From Ornithinimicrobium cerasi (GTDB lineage: Bacteria; Actinomycetota; Actinomycetes; Actinomycetales; Dermatophilaceae), in NCBI RefSeq assembly GCF_003702705.1, contig NZ_QZMN01000004.1, positions 124,001 to 188,000 on the forward strand: DNA of 64,000 bases, written 5' to 3'. Shown here one piece after another: positions 1 through 9,054 of this stretch. Positions within the stretch are counted from its first letter, which is position 1. Each line of letters starts with the position of its first letter. A program made the position numbers and the translations under genes. The notes beneath the pieces are model-generated. The model searched no databases and was not told the origin of the DNA. It saw only the letters and a program-made list of their open reading frames with translations.

Positions 1-423
1 GTGCTCGATCTGGACGTGCAGGTGGAGGTCTCCTCCGGCACCTACGTCCGGGCGCTGGCCCGCGACCTGGGCCTGGCCCTCGGCGTGGGCGGCCACCTCA
101 CCGCCCTGCGCCGGACCCGCGTCGGAGGGCTGACGCTGGAGCACGCGGTGACCCTCGAGGCGCTGGACCCCGGGACCGGACCCGGCCCCGCGGCATACCT
201 CGTCGACCTGGCCGACGCCGCGCGCGCCGTCCTGGCGGTCCGCGAGCTGGACGAGCCGGAGGCGCGGGCGCTCGGCTACGGCCAGCGGATCCCCTCCGCG
301 CAGCCCGGCCGGGAGGAGCCGGTCGCCGCCTTCGGGCCCGACGGCAGGCTCGTCGCCGTCCTCGACGAGAGCTCCGCCCGGGCGCGCGCCCACGTGGTCC
401 TCGCGCCGGCGACCGCGAAGTAG
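1..423 (+). CDS. truB: tRNA pseudouridine(55) synthase TruB, C-terminal part
   Basis: This is the 3' part of a gene that begins before the window; 140 residues are visible. TruB makes pseudouridine-55 in the T-loop of most tRNAs. The near-N-terminal segment VEVSSGTYVRALARDLG matches the conserved family motif just after the catalytic half, and the C-terminal tail fits the small PUA-like extension of bacterial TruB. The catalytic Asp lies outside the window. The stop is two bases before the ribF start, so the two genes are almost certainly co-transcribed, which is the usual actinobacterial order truB-ribF. Identification is strong; the true start cannot be seen. Confidence 0.9.
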   Translation: MLDLDVQVEVSSGTYVRALARDLGLALGVGGHLTALRRTRVGGLTLEHAVTLEALDPGTGPGPAAYLVDLADAARAVLAVRELDEPEARALGYGQRIPSAQPGREEPVAAFGPDGRLVAVLDESSARARAHVVLAPATAK

Positions 424-424
424 A

Positions 425-1396
425 GTGACCGCCGTGCACCGCTGGAGCAGCCTGGACGACGTCCCCGCCGACCTCGGCGCGACCGTCGCCACCCTCGGCA
501 ACTTCGACGGGGTGCATCGCGGGCACCGGGCCGTGCTGGACACCGTGACCTCCCTCGCGCGGGAGCGGGGGCTGGCCTCGGTCGCCGTCACCTTCGACCC
601 GCACCCCGTCGCCGTGCTGCACCCGGAGCGCGCGCCCAAGGAGATCGCCGGCCTCGCCCACCGGCTCGACCTGCTCGAGGAGATCGGCCTCGACGGCACG
701 GTCGTCATCGAGTTCACCCGGGAGTACGCCCTGCTCACCCCCGAGGACTTCGTCCGCCAGACCTTCGTCGAGGGGTTACGGGCCCAGGTCGTCGTCATCG
801 GCCACGACTCCCGGTTCGGCCTGGACAACAGCGGGGACGAGCGGACCATGCGGGAGCTGGGGGAGCGTCACGGCTTCGAGGTGGTCGTCCAGGGCACCGT
901 CGGGGAGGTGGACCACGGGTTGCGGACCTGGTCCTCGACCGCGCTGCGCGAGGCGCTGGGCACGGGCGACGTCGAGACCGCCACCCAGATCCTCGACCGT
1001 CACCACCGGGTGACGGGCGAGGTCGTCCACGGCCACCACCGCGGGCGCGAGCTCGGTTACCCGACCGCCAACCTCGAGGACGGCAGCGAGGGGCTGGTGC
1101 CCGCGGACGGGGTCTACGCCGGGTGGCTGGAACGTCCGGCGCTGCCGCCCGAGCACCCGGACCGCCGGCTCCCCGCCGCCATCTCCGTGGGCACCAACCC
1201 CACGTTCGACGACGTGGCCCGCCGCACGGTGGAGGCCTATGTGCTGGACCGCACCGACCTCGACCTCTACGGCGAGACGGTGTGGGTGGAGTTCGTCCAC
1301 CGGCTACGGGCCAACGAGCGCTTCGACACGGTCGAGGCGCTCATGGTGCAGATGGGGGCCGACGTCGACCGCGCCCGGACCCTGCTCGTCGGCTGA
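425..1396 (+). CDS. ribF: Bifunctional riboflavin kinase / FAD synthetase
   Basis: A 323-residue protein that phosphorylates riboflavin to FMN and adenylylates FMN to FAD in the cytosol. The N-terminal nucleotidyltransferase domain shows TLGNFDGVHRGH at about residues 23-34, with the HxGH-type ATP-binding signature. The C-terminal riboflavin kinase domain shows GRELGYPTANL at about residue 207, where the PTAN motif binds nucleotide and metal. Length is normal for the family. The GTG start at 425 lies one base after the truB stop, consistent with translational coupling. No riboswitch is visible because the gene sits inside an operon. Confidence 0.95.
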   Translation: MTAVHRWSSLDDVPADLGATVATLGNFDGVHRGHRAVLDTVTSLARERGLASVAVTFDPHPVAVLHPERAPKEIAGLAHRLDLLEEIGLDGTVVIEFTREYALLTPEDFVRQTFVEGLRAQVVVIGHDSRFGLDNSGDERTMRELGERHGFEVVVQGTVGEVDHGLRTWSSTALREALGTGDVETATQILDRHHRVTGEVVHGHHRGRELGYPTANLEDGSEGLVPADGVYAGWLERPALPPEHPDRRLPAAISVGTNPTFDDVARRTVEAYVLDRTDLDLYGETVWVEFVHRLRANERFDTVEALMVQMGADVDRARTLLVG

Positions 1397-1413
1397 CCGC
1401 CGGAGGGACGGGT

Positions 1414-2532
1414 ATGCCGTCACGCGGCCTGGGTGAGCGCTACGCCCGCACCGAGTGGGGGCTGTTCGTGGCCGCCCTCGGCCTGTCGCTGGTGGGGGCG
1501 CTGCTCGTCTGGTCGGCCACCCGGGGCGAGGTCGGTGCGGCGCTCGCGGTCCGGCACCTCGTCAACACCGCGGTCGGCCTCACCCTGGCGCTAGTCCTCG
1601 TCGCGGTGGACGTCCGGTGGTTGCGGGCAGCGGCACCGTGGATCTACCTCGCCGGGCTGGCCGGGCTCGTGCTGGTGCTCTCACCGGTGGGACAGACCGT
1701 CAACGGGTCGAGGTCGTGGCTCTTCCTGCCCGGCGGGTTCTCCCTCCAGCCCGCCGAGCTCGCGAAGATCGGGCTGGTCATCGGGCTGGCGATGATCCTG
1801 GCCGAGGGGCGCGACCCCTTCCGCCCGCCGCTGTGGCGGGACGTGCTCACCGCGTGGCTGCTCGCGGGCGTGCCCGTGGGCCTGATCCTGCTGCAGCCCG
1901 ACCTGGGCAGCGCGCTCGTGCTCGGGATGCTCACGGTCGCGGTCGTCGCGGCGTCCGGCGCCTCGATGCGGTGGACCCTCGCCGCCCTGGGCGGCACCGC
2001 CGCCGCGGTCGCCACGGCCCTCGTCGTGCCGCTGCTCGACCCCTACCAGGTGGACCGGCTGCTCGCCTTCCGCGACCCGTCGCTGGACCCGCAGGGGATC
2101 GGCTACCAGACGCGTCAGGTGCGTCTGGCGGTGGGCTCCGGCGGCTGGACGGGCACCGGCCTGGGGCAGGGGCCGCAGACCCAGGGCGGCTTCGTGCCGT
2201 TCCAGCACACCGACTTCATCTTCTCCGTCGCGGGGGAGGAGCTGGGCTACGTCGGTGCGCTCGGGCTGCTCCTGCTGCTCGGGTTCCTCGTGGTCCGCGC
2301 GCTGGTGGTGGCGCTGCTCTGCGAGGACCCCTTCGGCCGCCTCGTCGCCGTGGGCGTGGGCGCCTGGCTCGCGTTCCAGATCTTCGAGAACGTCGGGATG
2401 AACCTGGGCCTGATGCCGGTGACCGGGCTGCCGCTGCCGTTCCTGTCCTACGGGGGGTCCTCGATGCTGGCCTGCTGGCTCGCGGTGGGGCTCGTCGCCT
2501 GCGCCGAGCGGGGCCCTGCCTCGCGCCGGTGA
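1414..2532 (+). CDS. rodA: Peptidoglycan glycosyltransferase of the SEDS family, RodA-like
   Basis: A polytopic membrane protein (372 residues, about ten hydrophobic segments) of the RodA/FtsW/SpoVE family, which polymerises lipid II into glycan strands. The segments GIGYQTRQVRLAVGSGG, GGFVPFQHTDFIFSVAGEE and GLPLPFLSYGGSS are hallmarks of SEDS polymerases. The ATG at 1414 was chosen over upstream in-frame codons because it follows a GGAGGGACGGGT ribosome-binding region and gives a normal N-terminus. There is no penicillin-binding protein or mreBCD partner beside it. RodA is preferred over FtsW because no division genes are near, but this is context only. The reading frame also runs antisense-rich through ribF, which is a high-GC artefact. 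Confidence 0.85.
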   Translation: MPSRGLGERYARTEWGLFVAALGLSLVGALLVWSATRGEVGAALAVRHLVNTAVGLTLALVLVAVDVRWLRAAAPWIYLAGLAGLVLVLSPVGQTVNGSRSWLFLPGGFSLQPAELAKIGLVIGLAMILAEGRDPFRPPLWRDVLTAWLLAGVPVGLILLQPDLGSALVLGMLTVAVVAASGASMRWTLAALGGTAAAVATALVVPLLDPYQVDRLLAFRDPSLDPQGIGYQTRQVRLAVGSGGWTGTGLGQGPQTQGGFVPFQHTDFIFSVAGEELGYVGALGLLLLLGFLVVRALVVALLCEDPFGRLVAVGVGAWLAFQIFENVGMNLGLMPVTGLPLPFLSYGGSSMLACWLAVGLVACAERGPASRR

Positions 2533-2623
2533 CACGCCCCGCCGGGGACCCCCCGGTGGTTGGCGAGCAGAGGCAGACCTGCGAGGATGCGCAGACCCCG
2601 TGGCTGCGACGAAGGAGTTCATG

Positions 2624-4471
2624 ATGGCCCGTTCCGTGACCGACGAGGTCGTCGACCAGAGCGCGATCGACAACCGCGCCCCCAGCGTGGGACACATGTT
2701 CCGCGAGCGGGTGCGGACCCTGCCGGACGGTGAGGCCTTCCGTCACAAGGAGGGCGACGCCTGGGCCTCCCTGACCTGGTCGCAGACCCGTGACCGCGCC
2801 TACGCCCTCGCGGCCGGGCTCATCGAGCTGGGGGTGCAGCAGGAGGAGCGGGTCGCGCTGTGCTGCTCCACCCGCCTGGAGTGGGTGCTGGCCGACCTCG
2901 CCGTGATGTGCGCCGGGGCCGCCACGACCACGATCTACCCGACCACGCTGGCCGAGGAGGTCGCCTACATCGTGGCCGACTCGGGCAGCCGGGTCGTCAT
3001 CGCCGAGGACGCCGACCAGCTGGCCAAGCTTCAGGCGCACCGCTCCCAGCTGGGGGACGTCACGCGGGTGGTGCTGGTCGACGGCGACAGCGACGACGAC
3101 TGGGTGATGACCTTCGCCGAGCTTGAGGCCAGCGGCCGGGAGCGGCTGCAGGCCGAGGCCGGGCTGGTGGACGAGCGCATCGACGCCACGACCCCGGAGC
3201 ACCTGGCCACCATCATCTACACCTCCGGGACGACGGGCCGCCCCAAGGGCGTCCGGCTGCCGCACTCGGCGTGGACCTACGAGGGTGCCGCGGTCGACTC
3301 GATCAAGATCCTCAGCAAGGACGACCTGCAGTTCCTCTGGCTGCCGCTGGCCCACGTCTTCGGCAAGGTGCTCCTCACCCTGCCGCTGCAGATCGGGTTC
3401 CCGACGGCGGTCGACGGGCGCGTCGACAAGATCGTGGAGCACGTCGGGGAGGTCAGGCCGACCTTCATGGGGGCGGCTCCGCGCATCTTCGAGAAGGCCT
3501 ACGGCAAGATCACCACGATGATGGACGCCGAGGGCGGGGTGAAGGCCAAGCTGTTCACCTGGGCGACGGGCGTCGGCAAGGAGGTCGCCGAGATCCGACG
3601 GGGAGGATCTGAGCCGGCAGGCATGCTCGCGGTGAAGTACCGCCTCGCCGACAAGCTCGTCCTCTCCAAGATCCGGGACCGCTTCGGAGGGCGGGTGCGG
3701 TTCTTCATCTCCGGATCGGCCGCCCTCAACCAGGACGTCGCCGCCTGGTTCGAGGCGATGGGGTTGCTCATCATCGAGGGGTACGGGCTCACCGAGACCA
3801 GCGCCGCCTCGTTCGTGAACCGGCCCAGCGTCGGTGGCTACAAGTTCGGCTCCGTGGGGTGGCCGCTGCCCGGCACCGAGGTACGGATCGCGGAGGACGG
3901 CGAGATCCTGCTACGCGGCCCGGGGGTGACCGCGGGTTACCACCAGCTGCCCGACGTCACCGCGGAGTCGCTCGGCGAGGACGGGTGGTTCGCGACCGGC
4001 GACATCGGCGAGGTGGACGAGAACGGCTTCCTCACGATCACCGACCGCAAGAAGGACCTGTTCAAGACCTCGGGCGGCAAGTACGTCGCCCCCTCGAAGA
4101 TCGAGTCGATGTTCAAGGGCGTCTGCCCCTACGCCAGCCAGCTGGTGATCGAGGGGGAGGGCCGCCACTTCGTCTCGGCCCTGATCACCCTGGACCCCGA
4201 CGCCATCGCGACGTGGGCCGGCCAGAACGGGATGGCCGGCGACTCCTACTCCCAGATCGTCACCTCGGCCAGGACCCGGGAGATGGTGCAGGGGTATGTC
4301 GACGAGCTCAACGCGCAGCTGTCCCGGCACGAGCAGGTCAAGCAGTTCCTCATCCTCGACCACGACCTGTCCGTGGAGGAGGGGGACCTCACCCCCAGCA
4401 TGAAGCTGAAGCGCAAGCGGGTCACCGAGAAGTACAAGGACCAGCTGGACGCCTTCTACACCGGCAGCTGA
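2624..4471 (+). CDS. Long-chain fatty-acid-CoA ligase (AMP-forming)
   Basis: A 615-residue adenylate-forming enzyme that activates fatty acids to acyl-CoA via an acyl-AMP intermediate. The P-loop-like motif YTSGTTGRPKG is near residue 198, GYGLTETSA near 385, and the late TGDIGEVDENGFLTITDRKKDLFKTSGG-type hinge region follows (only its landmarks TGDIGEV and DRKKDLFK are cited). It resembles the FadD15 group of actinobacteria. The ATG at 2624 is preferred because AAGGAG ends 6 bases upstream; the ATG at 2621 is nearly equivalent. It stands alone between rodA and a convergent hydrolase gene, so substrate chain length cannot be inferred from context. Confidence 0.9.
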   Translation: MARSVTDEVVDQSAIDNRAPSVGHMFRERVRTLPDGEAFRHKEGDAWASLTWSQTRDRAYALAAGLIELGVQQEERVALCCSTRLEWVLADLAVMCAGAATTTIYPTTLAEEVAYIVADSGSRVVIAEDADQLAKLQAHRSQLGDVTRVVLVDGDSDDDWVMTFAELEASGRERLQAEAGLVDERIDATTPEHLATIIYTSGTTGRPKGVRLPHSAWTYEGAAVDSIKILSKDDLQFLWLPLAHVFGKVLLTLPLQIGFPTAVDGRVDKIVEHVGEVRPTFMGAAPRIFEKAYGKITTMMDAEGGVKAKLFTWATGVGKEVAEIRRGGSEPAGMLAVKYRLADKLVLSKIRDRFGGRVRFFISGSAALNQDVAAWFEAMGLLIIEGYGLTETSAASFVNRPSVGGYKFGSVGWPLPGTEVRIAEDGEILLRGPGVTAGYHQLPDVTAESLGEDGWFATGDIGEVDENGFLTITDRKKDLFKTSGGKYVAPSKIESMFKGVCPYASQLVIEGEGRHFVSALITLDPDAIATWAGQNGMAGDSYSQIVTSARTREMVQGYVDELNAQLSRHEQVKQFLILDHDLSVEEGDLTPSMKLKRKRVTEKYKDQLDAFYTGS

Positions 4472-4526
4472 GGGTCTGGACCGGCGGGGGCCTGCCGCGC
4501 GGGCTGCCCGGCTCCCTGGAGCGTCC

Positions 4527-5741
4527 TCAGCCGTCGAGCCGCGCGGCCAACCAGACGGACAGGCGGGCGTCGTAGCCGTCGGGGTCGGCGTTCCAGGCAC
4601 GGGTGTGGTCGGCGTCGCTGTCCACCTCGATGGTCACGACGTCCGGCCTGGCCTCGGCCAGCGCCACCGAGCGGGCGTTGGGCACGAAGGTGTCTCCCCG
4701 CGGGTGCTCGATGTGGATGGGCACGGCGGGCAGGTCCTGCGCCCGCGCGACCCAGTCGTAGTCATCCAGGTCGAGGCCGGCGCGGAGCGCGATGATCCAG
4801 ACCGCCACGTCCGTCATCGGCCCCGGCAGCCCCGCGGAGCGACCCTGGGCGGCGAAGGTGTGCCGCCAGTCCAGCAGCGGCGAGTCCAGCCACAGGGCGG
4901 ACACGACGTCGGCCTCCTGCGAACGGTCCATCATCTGGAGCGAGATCGCCGCCCCGATCGACCAGCCCAGCACGACGACCTGCTCGGCCCCCTGCTCCCG
5001 CGCGTAGACGAGGGCGGCCTCCGCGTCGCGCCACTCGCTCTCGCCGAGCCGGTGGCGTCCGCTGGGGTCCGCCGGCGCGCCCGCGTCGTTGCGGTAGGTC
5101 GGCACGAGGATCGTGACCCCCGCCTCGTGGAGCGCGGGCAGGTAGCGCAGGGCCTCCTCGCGGGTCGCGCCCCAGCCGTGCACCCACAGCACCCAGGTGG
5201 TCGCCGCCTCGCCCTCACCCTCCACGACCCAGGCGGGCAGCCCACCCAGCTCGCCGGGGACCGAGACCTCGGAGAACGGGACGTCGACCGCCGACGGGTC
5301 CGGCCAGAACACGTCCTGGTCGATCAGCGCCCGCACCGGCTCCTCGGGAAGGTTGCCCTCCGTCGCCTCCCACGCGCGGACGACCTCCTCGCCGTCGTCC
5401 TCCAGGACCTCCCCGACGACCCCGACGACCGCGGCGTCCTCCACGGAGGTGGCGCCCACCGGCGTCCTGATCCCGTGCTCACCCAGGTAGTCGGCATACC
5501 CCTCCCTCGACAGGGCCGCCCGGCCCTCGCCGGCGTCCCGGATGCCGAGCTCCGCCTGACCCGTGGCGCGGACGGTGAGCGCCCGGTCCGAGAAGTACCA
5601 CCCCACACCCAGGACGCCCAGCACCGTGAGGAGCACCAGACCCGCGACCCCGCCGACGAGCCACCGGCGCAGGCGACGGCGTCGTCGGGGCGAGGTGGAG
5701 CGTGGAGGAGGCCGATCACGAGGGACGGCGGGGGTGCCCAC
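4527..5741 (-). CDS. Membrane-anchored alpha/beta hydrolase
   Basis: A 404-residue protein with a basic N-terminus (run of arginines) and one hydrophobic helix at about residues 27-48, so a signal anchor placing the enzyme outside the membrane is likely. The nucleophile elbow GWSIG is at about residues 258-262, and a plausible catalytic His lies in DADHTRAW near residue 378. The fold resembles the S9/BAAT-like hydrolases annotated in actinobacteria as alpha/beta fold hydrolases. Substrate is unknown. It converges on the acyl-CoA ligase with a 55-bp gap and diverges from the radical SAM gene. The GTG start at 5741 is supported only by reading-frame position. Confidence 0.75.
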   Translation of the reverse strand: MGTPAVPRDRPPPRSTSPRRRRRLRRWLVGGVAGLVLLTVLGVLGVGWYFSDRALTVRATGQAELGIRDAGEGRAALSREGYADYLGEHGIRTPVGATSVEDAAVVGVVGEVLEDDGEEVVRAWEATEGNLPEEPVRALIDQDVFWPDPSAVDVPFSEVSVPGELGGLPAWVVEGEGEAATTWVLWVHGWGATREEALRYLPALHEAGVTILVPTYRNDAGAPADPSGRHRLGESEWRDAEAALVYAREQGAEQVVVLGWSIGAAISLQMMDRSQEADVVSALWLDSPLLDWRHTFAAQGRSAGLPGPMTDVAVWIIALRAGLDLDDYDWVARAQDLPAVPIHIEHPRGDTFVPNARSVALAEARPDVVTIEVDSDADHTRAWNADPDGYDARLSVWLAARLDG

Positions 5742-5805
5742 GACGCCATGGTGCCGCAGATGCGCCCCGCCGTCGCGCGGATTCGCCGTGCGCCGTCCCG
5801 CTGCC

Positions 5806-5811
5806 TACCCT
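5806..5811 (+). promoter_or_regulatory. Candidate -10 hexamer (TACCCT) for a leaderless radical SAM mRNA
   Basis: TACCCT ends seven bases before the ATG at 5819, so a transcript starting at the usual distance would begin at or next to the start codon. No Shine-Dalgarno is visible. The TANNNT-to-start spacing recurs at several genes in this window. Confidence 0.4.
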
Positions 5812-5818
5812 GTGAGCC

Positions 5819-7783
5819 ATGCCCGCCATCCCGAGCCTCGCCCCCCACCGGCCCGGTGAGTCGCTGCTGCCGGCGCTCGAGCCGCTGCTGGAGCAGGTGG
5901 CCAAACCGGTGCAGTACATCGGCGGTGAGCTGAACTCGCAGGTCAAGGACTGGGACTGCGGGGGGGCGCACACCGCCCGCTGGGCCCTGATGTACCCGGA
6001 CGCCTACGAGGTCGGCCTGCCCAACCAGGGCGTCATGATCCTCTACGAGGTCCTGAACGAGCAGGCCGACGTCCTCGCCGAGCGCACCTACTCGGTCTGG
6101 CCCGACCTCGAGCGTCTGATGCGGGACGGGGGCGTCCCGCAGTTCACGGTCGACGGGCACCGGGCCGTGGGCGACTTCGACGTGCTGGGCGTGAGCTTCT
6201 CGACCGAGCTCGGCTACACCAACCTGCTGACCGCGCTGGACCTGGCGGGGATCCCGCTGCACGCCCGGGACCGTGGTGAGGACCACCCGGTCGTGCTGGC
6301 GGGCGGGCACGCCAGCTTCAACCCCGAGCCCGTCGCGGACTTCCTGGACGCCGCCATCGTCGGTGACGGCGAGGAGGCGGTGCTGCACACGTCCCGGGTC
6401 ATCAACGCCTGGAAGGCCGCCGGCCGGCCCGACGGGCGCGAGGGCCTGCTCCTCGAGCTCGCCCGCAGCGGGGGCGTCTACGTCCCGGCGTTCTACGACG
6501 TCTCCTACCTGCCTGACGGCCGCATCCAGCGGGTGGCGCCCAACCGGCCGGGGGTGCCGTGGCGGGTCGCCAAGCACACGGTGATGGACCTGGACGCCTG
6601 GCCCTACCCCAAGCAGCCGCTGGTCCCGGTGACCGAGTCGGTGCACGAGCGGATGAGCGTGGAGATCTTCCGTGGCTGCACGCGCGGGTGCCGCTTCTGC
6701 CAGGCCGGCATGATCACCCGGCCGGTGCGCGAGCGCTCGCTCACCGGGATCGGTGAGATGGTCGACCGAGGCCTGGCGGCGACCGGTCTGGACGAGGTCG
6801 GGCTGCTCTCGCTCTCCTCGGCGGACCACTCGGAGATCGCCGAGGTCACCAAGGGTCTGGCCGACCGGTACGAGGGGACGCAGACCGGTCTGTCGCTGCC
6901 CTCGACGCGGGTCGACGCGTTCAACATCGAGCTGGCCAACGAGCTCACCCGCAACGGGCGGCGGTCGGGCCTGACGTTCGCCCCCGAGGGCGGCAGCGAG
7001 AGGCTGCGCAAGGTCATCAACAAGATGGTGACGGAGGAGGACCTCATCCGGACCGTCACCGCCGCCTACGCCGCCGGCTGGCGGCAGGTCAAGCTGTACT
7101 TCATGTGCGGGCTGCCGACCGAGACCGACGAGGACGTCCTGGCGATCGCGGACCTGGCCAAGAAGGTCATCGACGCCGGCCGGGAGGTGTCCGGTCGCCG
7201 CGACATCCGCTGCACGGTCTCGATCGGGGGGTTCGTGCCCAAGCCGCACACGCCCTTCCAGTGGGCGGCACAGCTCGGCTGGGAGGAGACCGACGCCCGG
7301 CTCGCCAGGCTGCGCGCGGCGGTCCGCTCGGACCGCCGGTACGGGTCGGCGATCGGGTTCCGCTACCACGACGGTCAGCCGGGCGTGGTCGAGGGTCTGC
7401 TCTCCCGCGGGGACCGCCGTCTCGGACCCGTGATCGAGCAGGTGTGGCGCGCCGGTGCCCGCTTCGACGGCTGGAGCGAGCACTTCTCCTTCGAGCGGTG
7501 GATGGCCGCGGCGGAGTCCGCGCTCGCGGACCAGCCCGTCGACGTCGGGTGGTACACCACCCGGGAGCGCGGGGAGCACGAGGTGCTGCCCTGGGACCAC
7601 ATCGACTCCGGGCTGGACAAGGAGTGGCTGTGGGAGGACTGGCTGGACGCCCTGGACGAGCGCGAGGTCGAGGACTGCCGCTGGACACCGTGCTTCGACT
7701 GCGGCGTCTGTCCGCAGCTGGGCACCGAGATCCAGATCGGCCCGACCGGCAAGCAGCTGCTCCCGCTGTCCGTCGTGCGCTGA
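5819..7783 (+). CDS. TIGR03960-family radical SAM protein (B12-binding-like N-terminus)
   Basis: A 654-residue radical SAM enzyme of unknown reaction. The cluster-binding motif CTRGCRFCQAG (CxxxCxxC) is at about residues 286-296, preceded by a Rossmann-like region with the GGHASFNPEPVADFLD landmark seen in B12-binding-type radical SAM proteins. The C-terminus has further cysteines (CRWTPCFDCGVC), possibly for an auxiliary cluster. In many bacteria the protein is encoded next to, or fused with, the DUF2344 (TIGR03936) protein, close to RNase E/G and L21/L27. Here that partner is at 10296-11069, separated by serA and serC on the other strand. Family assignment is firm; function is not known. 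Confidence 0.85.
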   Translation: MPAIPSLAPHRPGESLLPALEPLLEQVAKPVQYIGGELNSQVKDWDCGGAHTARWALMYPDAYEVGLPNQGVMILYEVLNEQADVLAERTYSVWPDLERLMRDGGVPQFTVDGHRAVGDFDVLGVSFSTELGYTNLLTALDLAGIPLHARDRGEDHPVVLAGGHASFNPEPVADFLDAAIVGDGEEAVLHTSRVINAWKAAGRPDGREGLLLELARSGGVYVPAFYDVSYLPDGRIQRVAPNRPGVPWRVAKHTVMDLDAWPYPKQPLVPVTESVHERMSVEIFRGCTRGCRFCQAGMITRPVRERSLTGIGEMVDRGLAATGLDEVGLLSLSSADHSEIAEVTKGLADRYEGTQTGLSLPSTRVDAFNIELANELTRNGRRSGLTFAPEGGSERLRKVINKMVTEEDLIRTVTAAYAAGWRQVKLYFMCGLPTETDEDVLAIADLAKKVIDAGREVSGRRDIRCTVSIGGFVPKPHTPFQWAAQLGWEETDARLARLRAAVRSDRRYGSAIGFRYHDGQPGVVEGLLSRGDRRLGPVIEQVWRAGARFDGWSEHFSFERWMAAAESALADQPVDVGWYTTRERGEHEVLPWDHIDSGLDKEWLWEDWLDALDEREVEDCRWTPCFDCGVCPQLGTEIQIGPTGKQLLPLSVVR

Positions 7784-7815
7784 GGAGGGTCCGCGCCGGC
7801 TGCGGACCCTCCTCA
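7781..7815. terminator. Hairpin terminator overlapping the radical SAM stop codon
   Basis: A perfect 14-bp stem (7781-7794 with 7802-7815) and 7-nt loop. The left arm starts with the TGA stop of the radical SAM gene. It lies between convergent genes and could stop transcripts from both sides. There is no T-tract, as is common in high-GC genomes. Confidence 0.65.
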
Positions 7816-7861
7816 GCAGGGCTGCGTCGGTCCCTCCTCCGGGGCCCGTGCCGGCCGGGAC

Positions 7862-9052
7862 CTACGTCTCGATCTTGCGGGCGCGGATCACCCCGTCGAT
7901 CGCCAGGATCTGCTCCTTGAGCTCGTCGCGGACCTCACCCTCCACGTCGACGAGTGTGTAGGCGTAGTCGCCCTGGGACTTGTTGGTGAACTCCGCGACG
8001 TTGAGCCCGGCGTCGGCGAGCACCGCGGTGATCTGCCCGATCATGTTGGGCTTGTTCTCGTTGAAGATCCCCACGCGCGTGGTGCCGGGGGTGCGGGCCA
8101 TGACGACCTCAGGGTAGTTCACCGAGTTGCGGATGTTGCCGTGCAGGAGGTAGTCCGCGAGCTGGTCGACGGCCATGATCGCGCAGTTGTCCTCCGCCTC
8201 CCCGGTGGACGCCCCGAGGTGCGGCAGCGTCACCACCCTCGGGTGGACAGCACCCGACTCGCTCGGGAAGTCGTTGACGTAGGCGTGCAGGTGACCACTG
8301 TCGAGCGCCTGGAGCACGGCCGCCTCGTCCACCACACCACCCCGGGCGAAGTTCAGCACGACCCCGCCCTGCGGCATGAGGGCGATGCGCTCGGCGTTGA
8401 CCAGCCCGCGCGTCCCGTCGACCAGCGGGACGTGCAGCGTGATCATGTCGGAGCGGGAGAACAGCTCCTCGACGCTGGTGACCTGCTCGACGTTGGGCGA
8501 GAGCTGCCAGGCGTTCTTGATCGTCAGCGCGGGGTCGTACCCCAGCACCTTGAGGCCGAGCGCGTGGGCGGCGTTGGCGACGAGCACGCCGATGGCCCCG
8601 AGGCCGATGACGCCCAGCGACTTGCCCGGTAGCTCGAAACCGGCGAACTGCTTCTTGCCCGCCTCGACCTGGACGTCGAGCTCCTTGCCGGCCAGTCCCT
8701 TCTCGGCCACGAGGTCACGGGTGTAGTCGGCCGCGTGGTAGAGGTTGCGCGCCGCGAGCAGCATGCCCGCGATGACGAGCTCCTTCACGGCGTTGGCGTT
8801 GGCGCCGGGAGTGTTGAAGACCGGGATGCCGAGGGCCGCCAGCCGGGCGACCGGGATGTTGTTCGTCCCGGCGCCCGCGCGCGCCACGGCATACAGGCTG
8901 GGCGGGACGTCCATCGAGTGCAGGTCGGCGGAGCGCACGAGGATGCCGCGCGGCTCGGGGATGTCGGTGCCGATGTCGAACAGCTCGCGGTCCAGCCGCT
9001 GCAGGCCGACCGGGCTGATGGCGTTGAGGGTCTGGATGTGGAACGTCGTCAT
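7862..9052 (-). CDS. serA: D-3-phosphoglycerate dehydrogenase, short form with ACT domain
   Basis: A 396-residue enzyme oxidising 3-phosphoglycerate to 3-phosphohydroxypyruvate, the first step of serine synthesis. The NAD-binding motif GVIGLGAIG is at about residues 147-155, the catalytic-region segment NFARGGVVDE follows, and an ACT domain occupies roughly the last 75 residues, the likely site of serine feedback. This short type differs from the roughly 530-residue SerA with an extra intervening domain that is common in actinobacteria. The ATG at 9052 comes two bases after the serC stop, so translation is coupled. The upstream in-frame extension lies inside serC and is not real. Confidence 0.9.
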   Translation of the reverse strand: MTTFHIQTLNAISPVGLQRLDRELFDIGTDIPEPRGILVRSADLHSMDVPPSLYAVARAGAGTNNIPVARLAALGIPVFNTPGANANAVKELVIAGMLLAARNLYHAADYTRDLVAEKGLAGKELDVQVEAGKKQFAGFELPGKSLGVIGLGAIGVLVANAAHALGLKVLGYDPALTIKNAWQLSPNVEQVTSVEELFSRSDMITLHVPLVDGTRGLVNAERIALMPQGGVVLNFARGGVVDEAAVLQALDSGHLHAYVNDFPSESGAVHPRVVTLPHLGASTGEAEDNCAIMAVDQLADYLLHGNIRNSVNYPEVVMARTPGTTRVGIFNENKPNMIGQITAVLADAGLNVAEFTNKSQGDYAYTLVDVEGEVRDELKEQILAIDGVIRARKIET

Positions 9053-9054
9053 GG

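Noticed and set aside
5324-7600. Very long reverse-strand open frame opposite the radical SAM gene
   Set aside because: It is antisense to a clear enzyme, rich in Arg/Gly/Pro/His and typical of high-GC shadow frames.
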